Shown here one piece after another: positions 33,066 to 44,981 of a stretch of 64,000 bases of DNA. The DNA comes from Sacculina carcini (taxonomy: Eukaryota; Arthropoda; Thecostraca; Sacculinidae): assembly GCA_916048095.2 (NCBI GenBank), contig OU696584.1, positions 1,230,001 to 1,294,000 on the forward strand, given 5' to 3'. The notes beneath the pieces were generated by a model. It was not told where the DNA came from. It searched no databases and was given only the letters and a program-made list of their open reading frames with translations. Each line of letters begins with the position of its first letter. The first letter of the stretch is position 1. The position numbers and the translations under genes were made by a program.

Positions 33066-33766
33066 TTTCGTAGGGTAATTAACGATCGATCCGTATTTCG
33101 TTAATTTGAAGGTAATTTGACATTCTAGATGATAGATAAAGACAGAAATTATCAACTAAATATATTCAAACGAAAAACAAAGATGAACTAGCTCACATTA
33201 CAATGCTAGCTTACTTAGCCTGGCCTTAAGGATGATACATAATACACTCTACGAAAATAAGTGTTTTCTTCCGTTATAGCATGGCTTCAATGCCATCTCT
33301 CAGCAGGTCTTCCAGAGATAACTCACTGGATGTATTTGCTTCAGTTATTGCGACACTGTTGATTCCGAGTCCTCATCATCCCCTTTCGACTTTCTCTTTT
33401 TCACTTTTGCCTTTTTCTTTGGTTATTCCTTGCTAGACTTCTCAGTTTGAGTAGGAGCTCCCTACTTGCGAAGTCTTGTCTTAGACTTGTTCATCTCTGC
33501 AATCTTTTGGTGGAACTTCTCATCAGTTATTACAGCTCATGGGAATGATTCTCCTCTTTTTTGTGAGGGGGTCGCACGACGTCCTCTGGAGTGTAGGACA
33601 GTCTCTATGCAAGCCAAGTGAAGTTGTTTGCATGACCGCCGCGGTATTCTAGTCGACTATGGCTCCTGGTGGGCCCCGCGAAGTACATTTCCTGAAAGTA
33701 ATGCAAGACGTCGTCGCACGTGGTGCACCACGGGGCAATTGACGATCGCTATAGGGGTAAATAGAA

Positions 33767-33860
33767 ATCGGGGATGGGGCATATTACGATCGGTGTGGGG
33801 CAATTGACGATCGCTACACTGATCGTCAATTACCCCCACACCGATCGTAATATGCCCCAC
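33767..33860. repeat. Long hairpin of paired terminus motifs
   Basis: Left arm ggggcatattacgatcggtg then tggggcaattgacgatcgc; the right arm repeats them in reverse complement with one indel. Arms are about 37-40 bp around a 6-nt centre near 33816. Confidence 0.85.
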
Positions 33861-34769
33861 TTTCAGAATGATGTGGTGTCTTTAATACTTGCATATAAAT
33901 GCTATGGAAGAGATAGCTATAGCCAATTGCCCCAGTTTCTTGAAGCGATCGCGAATTGCCCCCAAAATTTGTCCATGTGGTGAATTATGACAAATTTTCT
34001 GAAACATTGCAAATGTTTTGTGCAACATGTTTTGAAAGGTTTTGGGAGAAATTGTGTCACACATTCATTTTTTAACGTAGAAAGACGATTCATACACTGA
34101 AATGACCGCAAACGATTGCTCTAATAGTTTATCCACTCATTTCTTGTACATAGCGATTTCAACTCTCCTAAGGTCAAAATCATTTTTTACCCCCAAAATA
34201 ACCAAATCGCCATTTGCCCCAAATGACTATACATGTAGTTAGTAAGCATAATTATTATCATATTTTACTCCGTTAGTGTTTGCCGTTTATCTGTCAGTAA
34301 GTTTTTGCACACTGAGAAGATTCATTCAACGTCAACGTTGGTAAATGGGGGGAATTTGAGATTCGATAGACATATCTTTATTAATTCCAGCTCCATCAAT
34401 AATGTCTCCTTGCATTTTTACAGAGCGCAGTGGTTCAAAATCTTCTTCACAGAAAGTACGTGTCTCATATTTTCAGGGGCATCAACGACTTAAATTTAGA
34501 AAGATCAAATGGAATGAGTACATGGACCAGAAATAACCCAGCGGTCTTTAACATCGTTAAATGAGGAACAATGAATGAGAAGTTTGTAGCTATGAAGGCC
34601 AGATTAGCTTGAAGCTGTGCATCCTGAATGATACTTGCGCTTTCTGTATAGATATAGCTTTATCTGAATCGAATCAATTAATACGACAGAGTGAAAATTT
34701 TCATGAAATTATGTTGTAGTTTTTTTTTACCATAAAACATGATTTTAGGTGAAAATTGTTTTATGTGAT

Positions 34770-35040
34770 CTCATGTTTTTTCGACGGCTAGTTATAAAAT
34801 TACCAGTAATCAACCTGCATTTGTGTTCTTTGTTAACTATATATGCATACAGTACCCGGTTTTTTTTAACCCATACAATTTGCCATAGTTTCACAAATTT
34901 CTGACCATATAATCGAAAAATACCGTGGCACACTAATTGAACGACACTTCTAACTGAAGGAAACTACGGCGGAAGGTTTCAAACATATAATGACATGCCG
35001 TTCAAATAGAGATTTTAGATATGTCCTTTTATCAGCCAAA
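34770..35040 (-). mobile_element. Family M element, left half (minus)
   Basis: On the minus strand: tctctatttgaacggcatgt, gtttgaaaccttccgccgta and gtgtcgttcaattagtgtgc, then tgcatatatagttaacaaag and tgcaggttgattactggtaa. It matches 62213-62400 well. Confidence 0.65.
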
Positions 35041-35267
35041 AAGGTCAAATATACATACGTGTGTTCAAGTGTGTGTGTTCAAGTGTTCATGTGTTAAAGT
35101 ATGTTTGATCTGTATCAGCTTTGTTAGATTATGCAAATTGGAAGTGACGAACACGGAACAAATGAACTATCAATAACTACTGGTTTGTGCGCAATCAGAA
35201 GTGGTCGAATCAAGTATGACGGTCATAATGTGCTGTTCTTCATTGCCTTGATAGAACCGAGATTGCT

Positions 35268-35359
35268 CACACACTCACACACACCCACACACACCCACAC
35301 CCACACACACACCCACACACACCCACACACCCACACACACTCACACACACCCACACACA

Positions 35360-35428
<69 letters not shown>
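35268..35428. repeat. (CACACC)n to (CA)n microsatellite
   Basis: acacaccc-type units at 35268-35355 grade into pure (CA)n to 35428. Confidence 0.95.
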
Positions 35429-35430
<2 letters not shown>

Positions 35431-35484
35431 CTATGACACCCACTTGATATGTTAATAAATATAGACCACATGTTTAAGCACTAA

Positions 35485-36775
35485 AAACGGCAAAATAGAC
35501 AGGCAAAAGGAACGATAAAACAGCAAAATAGACAAATATAGACATTCATTAAACCTGATATAAACATTATTATTGATCAATTAGGTTGCTAACACATAAT
35601 AACCAAGGTTTATACACATATTGACTATTATTTCAATGTTTTTAAAAGTCAAAATGTATCCACGATCAATAGCAGATACTTGGAGAGTGAAAAGTTATTT
35701 CAACGTCTACAAACTTGAGTGGAGCATATTTAAAGTGTGGAAGAACAGTTGCACCTAAACAAGGCACAGATCCAAGGATCCAAGGTTGTTCAATTCAATG
35801 ACCCAATATTTTTTAAGTTGCACAAAATCTTCATTTACCTCGCTGATCGGTGTAGTTTTTTTTAACGAAATTATATGTTTAACATATGCATTATTTTTTT
35901 CCTCAAAAACACATAGTTTTGCTTAATCCTGATAAATTAATTGTATGAATGAAAATTGAATAAGTTAAAATTGTTATTACATCGTTTGTATTTATATATT
36001 TTCGTATAGCTATCAAGAAGTCAGGGGTGCGAGCACTGGTTGCGGTTATAATGGAGGTGCGAGAATTGACTGCCGATTTGAAAGAGGTGCGAACACTGAG
36101 AAAGTTGAAGAAACACTGTTCTAGCTCGTTCGTTCACACTAGCACCGCTAATATATAAGCGTTACAGATACAGACACAGACATACAGACATCCAAATACA
36201 AACCTCGCACAGACAACCATCACTGATAGGTCGGGCTGTGGATAATAATTTACCAAGAACACTCTGGCAGGAAGAACTAGACACCGCTCTGCACCGAATG
36301 TGTATGTACACAACATACGCACATACAACTGCAAGATGGAACAGTGGACGCAGGAACTCATCGGGAGTGCATTGCTATAAACACAATAACTATGTCTCTG
36401 TCGACACGTGATCCATAGTTTTCCACTCAGAGGTAGTAACGTTATCTGTTTTCTGAGTGCGATCAAACATACAAACCATCCTAGAGGTACATCCGAGAAG
36501 CGTACCGGAGATATACGTCAATGCAGAACAGCCAATATATGTCGTATGCAACCCTGTCTCAGTCATGTGAGTGCGAAATCAAACCTAGCTGTATCACCTC
36601 TATAATTCCATCTGTAAACTCATTCACTTGAAAGCCTTCGATATCAACTTATATGATTTTTTGATTAAATAGGCAATATTTTTTACGAATTAGCAAAATA
36701 GGCATATATATGGAAAAATGCCTAAAAGAGGCAAATATAGGCATTTATGGCATTTTGCGTGAACGTCCCGTTTCT
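35485..36775 (+). repeat. About 1.3-kb dispersed repeat H, copy 1
   Basis: Homologous over its length to 47830-49430. Shared phrases include gtttatacacat (35612), gtccacgatc-type sequence (near 35660), gtgagtgcgaaatcaaacct (36570) and agcgtaccggagat (36498). Both ends carry gcaaaata / ggcaaatataggca motifs reminiscent of hAT-type subtermini. No intact ORF. Probably a non-autonomous DNA transposon or a dead copy of one. Confidence 0.7.
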
Positions 36776-36904
36776 AATAATAGCAATGCAAGCGTCTTTT
36801 GTATGATGAAAATATTCTGGCGTTTGATTTTCCTCTATGATTCGCTACGGCTGGAGACGATGTTGCTCGGTTTTTGAAGAGCTGTTTGGCTTCTGGAGAG
36901 TTGC

Positions 36905-37400
36905 GGTAAGCCCAGTTTTTTAGTAAATTTCGAGAATATTTATTATATTGCGATCAGTACAATGACTTTTTCCGGAAATGCTTTTACAAATTGCATTTTT
37001 CAAGCGATTCGGCGTATGCGTAGCATAATTTATATCAGACCTAATAATAAATTGAATACATTTGATAATTTTTTGGCACAAATTTGGTGCAGTTTTTCAC
37101 GTACATTTTGAAAATCTTCATTATATCACCACTATTAGAATAACATCTTTCAGAAATGCTACAGAAAAATGTGATTTTTCTCGAAATACTCATCTCGAAA
37201 TGTAAATCGCGAAATGTACATCAATCACATCTCGAAATGTACATCAATCACATCTCGAAATGTACAGCGCGCTAACAGGCTGTTTTACATCAGGTCTAAT
37301 TCTTGGTTAAATGTGTATTTGATTATTTTTTGGCACACAATACGTACAATTATTTACGTAGATTCCGAACGTATACACGTTCGGAATCTACGTAAATACA
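36905..37400. repeat. Tandem duplication of about 230-250 bp ending in a palindrome
   Basis: Segments sharing tttgataattttttggcaca (37069) / tttgattattttttggcaca (37318), cagacctaata / caggtctaatt and ttcacgtacatt / tttacgtagatt recur with spacing of about 250 bp. A 23-bp unit tctcgaaatgtacatcaatc is repeated three times at 37190-37265. Confidence 0.6.
37351..37398. repeat. Perfect 22-bp inverted repeat with 4-nt spacer
   Basis: Arms 37351-37372 and 37377-37398 are exact reverse complements (core TACGTAGATTCCGAACGT) around ATAC. It could extrude as a cruciform. Confidence 0.9.
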
Positions 37401-38011
37401 CTATTTCAAAATGTAAAAGTTCCCAAGAATTAAGAACTTCCGAATATCCCGAGGTTCGGAGATCATCAGGTCTGAGTGATGTTCAATGAGCATCCTTCAA
37501 CAACAATACTCCGAACTCCTGTTTGCAAACTTGTGAGCTCCGAAGCCAGGTGGCCAGGAAGAATCAGGGCTGACTGTGTTGTCAGTGCTGACAGCCAAAA
37601 GAGGCAGCGGTCGTCAGCGACCAGTCAAGGTCATAGCTGACACGGCAAGGTCAAACAGTGTTGTCAAGGTCGCGTCGATTTTGCTCCAGTGTCGGGGATG
37701 TTTCGCTCGACAATGACAGACGTGCCATAGATCAAACCTGCGTGCAAACCTCTACATTCAGCACACGTGTCCGTATGTGCGTGTGTGTGTAAGTATGCGT
37801 ATGTGAGTGTGTGTATGTGTGTGTGTGTGTGCCTGAATGTATACACGTGTCTCGAGCTGAAAATAGCGCCAAGACGGCAAGATAAGAAAGCCACGATTCG
37901 TTGATATTCTCAGCGCATATCTGGCTGAATTCGCGACAAAATCGACACCACTTGGAATCATATAGAAAAGCCGGAGTACTACACGCGATATTTATTTGCA
38001 TAATAAATATA

Positions 38012-38488
38012 TTATATACTATCATGAATATCAATCGGCAGTGGCTGAAATTGGCAACTTTTTTCGCCGTTGTTTTTTTGTGCAGCAAAAAAGCAGCAGA
38101 TTTCTTTGTTGCTAGATTTTGCAAGCGTCATTACTAATGAGTGACTGTGCATCATTGATTCATGTGTGTGTGTCTGTGTGTGTGTGGCTAGCAACCAAAG
38201 TTGGCATTTATTGTTACGATGCGCTTCTCGCTTTTTCGTAAGCAATTTTGCCGATTCTGTGACGCATGGCCTTTGACTAAACACGACCTCATTAAATGTG
38301 TCCTTGGCAACAAATCTGCGGTCAACCAACCACTCTGCATCAAGTCTATTTGAACGAACGGCCGGCTTGGTGGGAAAGCCGAGAATGATCGTCTCCACAA
38401 TGTATATATTTACTTCACGGTTTCCCTGTTCCAGTTGCATGAATTTGTCAATTCGAGTAATTTGTTCAGCAATTCGTAGTGCATTCAA
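38012..38488 (-). other. Unassigned 158-codon open frame
   Basis: The minus-strand frame from ATG 38488 has plausible composition at first (EQITRIDKFMQLEQGNREV; KPAVRSNRLDAEWLVDRRFV). It then crosses a CA microsatellite (38160-38185) into low-complexity AT-rich DNA. No family recognised and no splice support. Likely chance or an old element. Confidence 0.15.
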
Positions 38489-39582
38489 TAAACAAACGCG
38501 AACATGCAGTGTAGATCAGGTCTTCTTCATAATATAATTTGTTCCAACCGAATTTGCTGGATCAGTGAGCTTGCCTCATCAGAGCACCATCCTAACACTT
38601 TCGTTGACTCTCTTCTGTCAAGTGCAAGGTCGAGATGAACTAGCACACAACCAAACATCGACCAATGACAGCAGGTGGGATTTGACTTCATCTTATCTCA
38701 TTTACAGTGCTATTTCCGCTTCTAATGTCATAGTCTTCTCTCACTCTTTCTGTGTCTGTTGAAAGTGATAACTATTAGAGCGAAATATATCAAACAATTT
38801 AGACTACAATTATGTGACTCTCAAGAGGCAAGTTTGACCGATTTATAAAGTATTATATATACGAGTATATATATATGTATATTTCTCCGCTGCTCATAAT
38901 CGGGCTGGTGTGGTCTGTTCTTTGACTTTTCGCCGGTATTATGAGTGGAGTTAATTCAAGAAAGCTGAGGTTTGTTTCATTGTGATTTGTCTCCGGTTCT
39001 GCAGAGGGTCATTATAGATTCACTTGCTAAATGTTATTGAGAAAGACAACTAATTTCCTCAGCCGATAAATGCACGACAAATATTCGTACATTAACTACG
39101 TAAATTGTCTGCATGCAAATATCAGACCAAAATAACTAAATGAGTATATAATATAATATAATGCAGAAATGTCTTAATGAACTGTATCACAGTACAATTT
39201 CTTAGCAAATGCCACACAAAAGTTTGAGTTTGTGTATACATGTATGTGTGGGTGTGTATACATGTATGTATGTGTGGGTGTATATGTGTGGGTGTATAGG
39301 TGTGGGTGTATATGTGTGGGTGTTTGTGTTTATGTTTGTATGTGAAGCTGGTGAAGGGAAATTTGATGGCCACTACGGTGTCAGCATTTCTCCTCTCTTC
39401 TACACACCAGCCGGATATGCTGTTTGACATTAAGTTCAGCTGCGATGGAATGAGTTACTGTACATCAAATACTGTACCGACATCATGAAAGTGCTGTATG
39501 GGATCTGGTGCTGCATTCGACCTGTTTGTTTGAGTAGCACATCTCATGACAGGTGATTGTAAAAGTACAGAATGACAGATAT

Positions 39583-40216
39583 ACGAGGTTCACTCCAGAA
39601 GTTTTGAGACTTTTTCATTAGAGACAGTTATTTATTTCAGAGAAGCATGAAACTTCAGTCACCCTCGAAATAGGACCCCCGAATACAATGCACTTGTTGT
39701 AGCGCTCCAGCTATTTCTTGAAGGCCCGCTGGTAGTCCTCCAAAGTGAAGGTGTCCAGGACCTCAGTCACAGCCTTCTTCATGTCTTCTACATTCTCAAA
39801 ACGGCGGCCCCTGACCTCCTCTTTCTGTCTGGGGAACATCCAGAAATCACTGGGGGCCATATCTGGAGTGTAGGGAGGGTGAGGGACAGTTTTGATGCCC
39901 ATCCCTGTCAGTCAGCTCGTCACCATGATGAACTTGTTGGTGGGTGCGTTGTCCTGGTGCAGGTGCCACTGGCCGGATTTGAAGATTTCTGCCCTCTTGC
40001 GGCGAAATATCTTCCTAAACTCCTTCAGAACCCTCACGACGGTCCTCATCCAAAAACTTGCGAATTTTGTCCACAAGATCCGGCGTGCTGATGTCCCTCT
40101 TCTTTCCACACCTCTCCTCACCCCCCACTTCCTTTCTGCCGTCCTGCAACTTCTTGTACCACCGCAACACAGTTGCATGACTCATAAAAGTATCTCCATA
40201 TGCAGCTTTTATCATA
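39583..40216 (-). pseudogene. Mariner transposon, internally deleted and truncated
   Basis: Minus strand. The terminal repeat and 3' end tacgaggttcactccagaag is at 39584. Transposase N-terminal helix-turn-helix: MIKAAYGDTFMSHATVLRWY, KKLQDGRKEV (from about 40215). It then jumps from DEDRREGSEGVL directly to FRKIFRRKRAEIFKSGQWHL and HQDNAPTN (second catalytic Asp), so the segment with the first catalytic Asp is missing. The C-terminus carries TPDMAPSDFWMFP (third Asp, DD34D-type spacing) and ERYNKCI, with a TAG where Trp is usual (about 39708-39710). Frames change near 39902-39912. Sequence upstream of 40216 lacks the other terminal repeat. Family: mariner, DD34D. Confidence 0.9.
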
Positions 40217-40219
40217 TGT

Positions 40220-41930
40220 ATGTATGAATCAAATTATAATAAAAACAAAACCTCTACCACAACGACATGGCTACAACAGGTAAAACAAGCCATTTTATCA
40301 GAAACGCATAGGAATTATCTATATATATCCGATAATTACGTTTGAATATGTCAACAATTAATAAGGACTTTCAATATTGTCACTCACTCAATATCACATT
40401 CACACACACACACAAACACACACACACAAACACACAAAAACACACACACACGTACACACACATATATATATATACTCACACGGAAGAACATACATAACAG
40501 GCGTACATACATTCAACTAATACTATTTGGTATGAGCGAAAAGCCAATGTTGATAAGCAAAATATACCAAGCTAAATATTAAGCTATTTAATTTTATTCA
40601 TTCAATTCCGTTATCATCATGAAATCATGGGAATATTGGTGTGTATTTGTTAGTGAGCCACCGCTAACTATTAATACCCGAACATTTATACCATTTTTAT
40701 ATATTTTATTATTTTAAAATTGTAATATCATTGATTGTATTATTGCGAAATATTTATTGTATTATTTCTGAATTATTTATTGTTTATGCTTTCACAAATT
40801 ACTGACAAATTTTGTTAAATATCCACATGCCTATTGAAAATGTGTTTTATATTAATTTAATCTAGTTAATTATTTATTTTTATGATTCATGCAGTAATAT
40901 TTTCAAATGCGTCATACACATGAATGGCTTTAATTAGCTCAATGATATATGTGACTGATTGTGTAGATTCAATTATATTTGACATTCATTATGAATGGCT
41001 GAAATATGATCTTTTATATATGTAATAATGTCTACATTATACCAGCTACAATTTACTTTTATCATAAGACCGTTTGATGTGTTCGCTAAGAAAACACAAA
41101 CAAAGTCAATTTCACCATTGTAGCGTGCACAGTCCAATTGGAAAACGTTGATATATATGCAACATAATAATATCTGACTTATACCAAGAAAATATTCTAT
41201 CCATTTTCTAAATTTACAAATTTTCTAAACTTTCTAAATGTTCTAATTTTCGTAAATTTTCTACATTTTATAAATTTCCTAATTTTCTAAGTTTTCTAAA
41301 TTTCATACTTTGCATTTTTTTTCACTTTATATTTTAAGAAATTCTGGGTTCGAAGCTTATGTAGACCAATAGTTCTATCTTTCAGAAAATTAGGTTTCCT
41401 GAATATGAATCTTATTTTTATTATTATCATTATAATATTAGCATAATTGTTATATTCATTAAAAATAATATGTAATCTTTTATAATGATGCTACAATTCA
41501 TATTTTATAAATATATATAAATTTAATGTGCGATTGAAATAGATATTTAAGCGGTATTTGGGAATAAATATATCTATGTATACTGAATTATATATATATA
41601 TATATACATCTACAAATTTTGGCGACATATTGTTTGCTCATTTTAATAGTGAGTCGTGCACATAACACCAATAACACCATCATTATTGCGCCTTCCAGAA
41701 ATATGCCATTCATGTCGCCTTTCTATCGATTATTATCTCTGAATTGGTTTTGAAATATAATTTAAAATATGTCAGCATTGACATATTGACTGGCTTGATT
41801 TTGTTTCATTTATTTTTTCATTGTATTATTCTGCTTATTGTTATTATATTGATCTATTTTATATTGCTTCAATATTTCCATCAGTCGGCTGCACGATAGT
41901 GTGTATACTTTTTATTTAGCTTTTTGATTT
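40220..41930. other. AT-rich stretch without genes
   Basis: Contains CA repeats (40398-40475) and a degenerate (TTTTCTAAA)n region (41205-41320). Nothing else recognisable. Confidence 0.6.
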
Positions 41931-42045
41931 GATAATTTCATTTGATTTATCGTTTATCGTTTGCTTCCTTCTTCACTGGCTTTCATCTTTCTGTCTAAAA
42001 TTTTATTTATCTCAAATTATATTTTCCTCTACATCATTTTTTTGG

Positions 42046-42142
42046 CGCTTCCGGTACACGGGACCACTGCAGGGTGGTAATAGTGCTTGCACTCTTCCCA
42101 TGCTACTGGACTTGCCTGTAATTATTAATAATAATAATTAAT
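42046..42142 (+). repeat. TAA-tailed retroposon 3' end, good copy
   Basis: ggcgcttccggtacacggga, ccactgcagggtggtaatag, tgcttgcactcttcccatgc and tactggacttgcctgtaatt, then (ATA)n. It matches 19055, 49076 and, in reverse, 54375. Confidence 0.75.
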
Positions 42143-42204
42143 AACTATAAATGTCCTAATATAGGCAGATGTGCGTGCACAAACTCTCACACACACGCCA
42201 TCAT

Positions 42205-42400
42205 GATACACGCGTACACACTCTCTCCTCTATGACGGCAAACATACTCCACCGCCAACGATACCAAGCACGCCACCCGAGACACCTCCAGAGACGCCAC
42301 CAGACACGCCACCAGAGACGCCACCAGAGACGCCACCACTTGTGACCGCGGGTATAATAGCCGGTGTGGCTGCGGTGTCGTGTCAGTGCTTGGTCGCTAG
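42205..42400 (+). other. Open frame: (ETPP)n stalk then hydrophobic segment
   Basis: A 12-bp GC-rich repeat (acgccaccagag) at about 42265-42340 encodes PPETPPETPP-type repeats. In the same frame LVTAGIIAGVAAVS follows, then a Cys-rich hydrophobic stretch to a stop at 42522-42524. The order (Pro/Thr stalk, then a membrane-like segment) resembles the juxtamembrane part of a cell-surface protein. There is no start codon or confident splice site, so it may be only a minisatellite. Confidence 0.2.
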
Positions 42401-42975
42401 TCTCCAAGCCAGCATCTCTCTTGTGGTCTTAGCTTGCGATTTGCGAGTTCAGCTCGGGTCGTGCTGTGCTTGTTGTATCATCTGTACGTGCAGCGGTAAT
42501 CGGGTGGCAGTTGTGCTGCAATAGTTGGGAGTTGCTGGCATAGTCTTGATCGTGTCGTGGTCGTCGAGTCTTCAGTGATGAGTCATCATAGATTGTGTAC
42601 GTGCTGGACGTGTCGCAGCAAAGGTCAGTTATCCTTCCATAACCTTCGCTTGATTTTCCCAACCTTTTATTTGAAAATTTCTTAGATTCCTTAGAGGGAG
42701 AGTTAAAAGTTCGCATCAGATACACGATCTGTTCCCTGATGACAGGTTATAATACAGACAGCTCCTTGGATGTTCCTTGGATGTTCCTTGGAGGTCACAT
42801 ATCTCGAGTTAGGCAAATATCCAAAACATACTCTTCCTATATTTAATCACCTCCGAAGTGTGTGATAGTGAACGTATGAAAATCACGCAAATATTCAATC
42901 AAAATTATTTTATTTCCTTGATTGTGTTACCGCGGATAAGTTAACTAGTTCGTATGCATTTTTGTATGTATTTGT

Positions 42976-43162
42976 GTGTGTGTGTGTGTGTGTGTGTTAA
43001 TTCCTCTATCGTATGTATGTTATATTGGAACAGGCTAAACATAAGATGTATTTTTTCCAGGTCTTTCAAGGCAGGAAGTAACATCAACACACACCAAGAA
43101 CCAAGAACACCCGGCGCTAACAATGTGCCGTCGTTAGTGTCTGTGTGTGTGTGTGTGTGTGT

Positions 43163-43206
<44 letters not shown>
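42976..43206. repeat. GT microsatellites flanking a short unique segment
   Basis: (GT)n at 42975-42998 and 43139-43206. Confidence 0.9.
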
Positions 43207-43207
<1 letters not shown>

Positions 43208-44071
43208 TTGCACGAAGACGGCTTCTCATGCAAAAAGCGCTCAAGGTGAACAAAAACTGAAACCTCACAAATTCCAGCAAAAAATATCGCATTAGATAAT
43301 ACATATACTGGAATGTAAAAAAGTAGAGTAAAATAATATAGTAATATTGCCAATTTGCTTCTGTTGTATATTGTGTACGCATGATGTGAGCACAAACAAT
43401 TATCAATTTCATTAGAGTTAAACAATTAATTGACTCTTGATCGATTCATTGACAATCAATTATTGCCCAATTTGATGTCAAATCCTGCTTTGTTATGTTA
43501 GTATTGGAAAAGACAGGTTTTTTTGCAAAGCAGCCAATTTCATTTGATATTCCTGTCTATATTAAACAAAAACAAAAACAAACAAACATGTATTTGATAT
43601 AGCGCCAAGTAGAGCAGAGGCGCGTAAAAGAGATAAACTGGTGCGAACAATATAAAGGAGTATTAGCTCATAGAGGGAAAATACATGAGCCAGCAAAAAT
43701 AACACACATGATAAAAAAGAGAAAAACGAGTATAAAACAGCAAAAGAAATATCTTACACAGTAACAAACATCACATGACACATCACATCATAGATTAACA
43801 CTGGTAACCAAGAAAAACGAATGTAGAGAGAACAAGATTTAGTGCTGTCGGAATGGAGGAGTTAGAGGTGTGGGCAAAGATAGCAAAAAATTTTGCAGAG
43901 CAGAAGAGAATGAGGAGTATGATTTTTGCTTCAGGACATGAGGAGGAAGTTGATTGTAAAGACGGGGAGCAGAAAAGTAGAAAGACTCAATGAAGATCTG
44001 TCGTTCTGGTTATCACATATATATATATATATATATTCTATATACTCGCTATTGCTGGCTTTTGTCAGAAT

Positions 44072-44356
44072 CAGTGGCGGCGCCAGGATTTTTCCCATGG
44101 GGGGCTTAGGGGGCTGAGGAAAAAGTTGTGGTGGTTGGCAAAACATGAAGAGCTTCCTTCTAACGCTGACTACATACTATTATAATAAGGGACTGGGGTA
44201 CACTGATTCAGTCCTCGAACTTGAACCAAAATTACAGGACTTCATTTACAGTGGTAAGAAATATAAATGTCCATGATTATAATTTTGAGGGGTTCGGGGG
44301 GCTTGATATTTTTTGGGGGCTGAGGCCCAGCAAGCCCCTGCCTGTCGTCGCCACTG
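44072..44356. mobile_element. hAT-like MITE, copy 3
   Basis: 285 bp. Left end CAGTGGCGGCGCCAGGATTT, right end GTCGTCGCCACTG. Flanks gtcagaat / gctagaat agree at 6 of 8 positions, consistent with an 8-bp hAT duplication. The interior has gggggcttagggggctgagg-type G-rich subtermini at both ends. Confidence 0.8.
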
Positions 44357-44359
44357 GCT

Positions 44360-44950
44360 AGAATGGACGTTTAATTGGCTCAATTAATTGCATTGACGGG
44401 CCACAAACAAATACCAAACGTTTTCGCGTTGAACATTGTATTTCTAGAATTCTTGTCGACTTTTCTGCTGTCAACACGTCACTAATTGTCGCTGTTTGCT
44501 TATTTTGTGTTCACAGACAAGAAGATGACTGCTTTTGAAATCTCCCAAACACACAGACACACACACACGTGCATGTTGACAGGCACACACACACACACAT
44601 ACACATATGATCGTTTTTTATTATTGATTCGACTGTTTTGTGCATATTACGCGCTTGCAAAAGCAACAACCTCACACAAGAAATGTTCATTTGTTTAATG
44701 ATCTCGCCGTCGCCATATGCCACACTTTCTGATCGCATCATGTCACCTATGGCTTCCGTCAAGCTGTTTGACGCTTTTCTGGTCTGCTTGTTTGCTTTCT
44801 GTTTTGTTTTTTTCTCGCGCCCATTTCATTGGCTTCTATTGCGATGGCAACTCTTCAACAACTTCTCGCCATTTTGTTACCAGATCGTTTCATCGCCTAC
44901 TGTGATATCAAACACCTCATGTCCTATCAGCACTCGCTTCCAAAGTGTTC

Positions 44951-44981
<31 letters not shown>

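Larger units (their letters stand above)
32853..34232. mobile_element. DNA transposon nested in family M, with GGGGCAAATGACGAT ends
   Basis: Ends tatagtcattcggggcaaat (32853) and the reverse complement of tatagtcatttggggcaaat (to 34232) form inverted termini; 1.38 kb. The motif ggggyaawtgacgatcg is repeated inside about a dozen times on both strands. The minus strand at 33280-33560 reads like a Lys-rich transposase C-terminal tail (KKKAKVKKRKSKGDDEDSE) with stops, suggesting a Tigger/pogo-like origin. No intact ORF. Confidence 0.6.
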
